Assembly (NCBI GenBank): GCA_949289625.1
Contig: CASEPH010000123.1
Span: 1-23,245, forward strand
DNA: 23,245 bases
Direction: 5' to 3'
Origin: an uncultured Clostridia bacterium
Lineage (GTDB): Bacteria; Bacillota_A; Clostridia; Oscillospirales; Oscillospiraceae
Shown here: positions 22,001-23,245 of the stretch, in pieces
How positions within the stretch are numbered: the first letter of the stretch is position 1
Layout of the letters: each line of letters starts with the position of its first letter
Notes under the pieces: generated by a model
Database searches by the model: none
What the model was told of the DNA's origin: nothing
Seen by the model: only the letters and a program-made list of their open reading frames with translations
Translations under genes and position numbers: made by a program

Positions 22001-23245
22001 TCACTGCCGGTCAAAGACCGACAGGTCCATCAGATTCTCGCTTTTGGCCACCGATGCGGTGCCCACAAAATCGCCGGTACCATTGACCAGTGTCCGGCAC
22101 ATACTCATGATCTGGTCGATGCCCATCAGGATACCCAGGCTCTCCAGTGGGATCCCCACCTGCTGGACCAGAATGGACAGGCAGATAAATCCGGCCCCTG
22201 CAATGGGCGGAGCGCCCATGGACAGGATCAGAATCGTGAAAGCCAGCTGCACCAGCATTCCCGCGGTAATCGGCACCTGATATACCGCCGCCAAAAACAG
22301 AATACTGATGGTAAGATAGACACAGGCGCCATCCATATTGATGGTGGAGCCCAGGGGCATGGAGAAGGAGCTAATCTTGGGAGAGATCCCCAGCTCCTTC
22401 CGGCAGGTCTCCAGGGATTGGGGCATGACAGCGCTGGTGCTGCAAAAGGTGATAAAGGAGATAAAGTTGGGAATACACTTTTTGAAAAATTTTGCCGGAT
22501 TCCGGCGCAGGGACAGCAGGAGCAGCAGGCTATAGACCACAAACATACACACAGCCCCCAGGCCCATGCTGAGCACCAGCTTCAGCAGCGCCAGGATCAT
22601 GGCCCCATCCATGTTCAGCACCAGCAGGGTCATGGCGCAGAAGGTCACCAGTGGGATGGCCTTCATCACGATAGAGGCGATTTTCAAAAACAGCCGGTTC
22701 ATCAGGCCCAGGAAATCGCTGACCCGCTGCCGGTCACCGCCGTTCTCCAGAAGGGTGGCAGCCGCCCCGGTGAGGATGGCCAAAAAGATGATCTGGAGCA
22801 TCTCCATGTTGGTGAAGGCCCCCACAAAGCTGGTAGGCACGATATTGACGATGGAATCCAGAATGGACAGCTCCGTGGTTTCCGCCGAATAGACATAGGA
22901 TCCCACGTCTGGAGTGACGCCGCTGCCGGGTTGTACGATCTCATAGACCAGCAGCCCCACGCCGATGGCCAGGAAGGAGGTCATGGTGTAAAATAGCAGC
23001 ACCTTCATCCCCACCCGGCCGTATTCCCGAATATCCGAAACACTGGCCACGCTGGAGGAGATGGCAAAGAACACCACCGGCACCACGATCATTTTCAGGG
23101 CGTTGAGGAACATGGTCCGAAGGGGCGTAAGCAGATAGTCCGCCGTCACGGTCCGCAGGGTATCCCCGCCCCAGTACCGCAGCATCAATCCCGCCACAAT
23201 GGCCAGACAGAAGGCCAGCGTCACCAGCTTCAGCGTCTGGGACTG
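22001..23245 (-). CDS. Dicarboxylate/amino-acid:cation symporter (DAACS family), 5' end outside window
   Basis: The reading frame is open to the right edge, so the true start lies beyond 23245; the first GTG inside (23224) falls within the first transmembrane region. 414 residues are visible. The family motifs are all present: the HP1 region F-C-S-T-S-A-V-M-P-Q-S, G-S-T-I-N-M-D-G in TM7, the HP2 region M-G-A-P-P-I-A-G-A-G-F, and N-G-T-G-D-F-V-G-T in TM8, where the Asp contacts the substrate amino group in glutamate/aspartate carriers. Proteins of this family move glutamate, aspartate, serine/threonine or C4-dicarboxylates with Na+ or H+. The exact substrate is not clear. It ends at the bidirectional terminator shared with the DUF3089 gene. 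Confidence 0.93.
   Translation of the reverse strand, partial: QSQTLKLVTLAFCLAIVAGLMLRYWGGDTLRTVTADYLLTPLRTMFLNALKMIVVPVVFFAISSSVASVSDIREYGRVGMKVLLFYTMTSFLAIGVGLLVYEIVQPGSGVTPDVGSYVYSAETTELSILDSIVNIVPTSFVGAFTNMEMLQIIFLAILTGAAATLLENGGDRQRVSDFLGLMNRLFLKIASIVMKAIPLVTFCAMTLLVLNMDGAMILALLKLVLSMGLGAVCMFVVYSLLLLLSLRRNPAKFFKKCIPNFISFITFCSTSAVMPQSLETCRKELGISPKISSFSMPLGSTINMDGACVYLTISILFLAAVYQVPITAGMLVQLAFTILILSMGAPPIAGAGFICLSILVQQVGIPLESLGILMGIDQIMSMCRTLVNGTGDFVGTASVAKSENLMDLSVFDRQ

Noticed and set aside
21731..22996. 421-aa plus-strand frame opposite the symporter
   Set aside because: It runs from the end of the DUF3089 gene into antisense of the symporter and is rich in Gln/His/Asp, with no domain.

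Overview
This 23.2 kb window is chromosomal DNA from an anaerobic, Gram-positive gut-type member of the Clostridia, most likely an Oscillospiraceae/Ruminococcaceae-like organism. That placement is inferred from four things: an Rnf ferredoxin:NAD+ oxidoreductase operon in the clostridial order C-D-G-E-A-B, a 2-hydroxyacyl-CoA-dehydratase-activase-type gene pair, GC-rich codon use with strong AGGAGG ribosome binding sites, and DUF2975/XRE and DUF4173 genes. No 16S or marker gene was available to test it.

Layout. (1) Positions 1-257 hold the C-terminal part of a YoeB/Txe-type toxin cut by the window edge. (2) Positions 258-1009 have no convincing protein gene. The stretch contains a series of perfect hairpins and a consensus minus-strand promoter followed about 40 bp downstream by a terminator hairpin, so a short RNA is likely. 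(3) Two minus-strand tRNA genes, Val(CAC) and Gly(CCC), share one promoter. (4) The six-gene rnf operon (1400-6326, +) has its own promoter and an attenuator-like leader hairpin. It ends at a bidirectional terminator shared with (5) a convergent minus-strand set: rsmE and two genes encoding a 978-aa double-ATPase activase protein and a 430-aa HgdB-like Cys-rich protein. (6) tRNA-Leu(GAG) is followed by two terminators in tandem. (7) Positions 11824-16907 (+) look like one transcription unit, with a promoter at one end and a terminator at the other. It encodes a DUF2975 membrane protein, a small XRE regulator, a DUF4173 polytopic membrane protein, a single-TM unknown, an orphan solute-binding lipoprotein and a second single-TM unknown. 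(8) trmB overlaps an OmpR-type response regulator and its histidine kinase (17088-19916, +). (9) A ZIP metal transporter and a membrane-anchored DUF3089 alpha/beta hydrolase follow. (10) A minus-strand dicarboxylate/amino-acid:cation symporter runs off the right edge.

How the genes fit together. Rnf couples ferredoxin oxidation to NAD+ reduction and ion export (or the reverse), and it sets the supply of low-potential electrons. The activase pair belongs to a family that uses ATP to push electrons to very low potential, so the convergent neighbours could be physiologically linked; that link is inference. The block at 11.8-16.9 kb is the best candidate for an undescribed system. It pairs a regulator with membrane proteins and a binding protein but has no permease or ATPase, and the binding-protein gene has a base composition unlike its neighbours.
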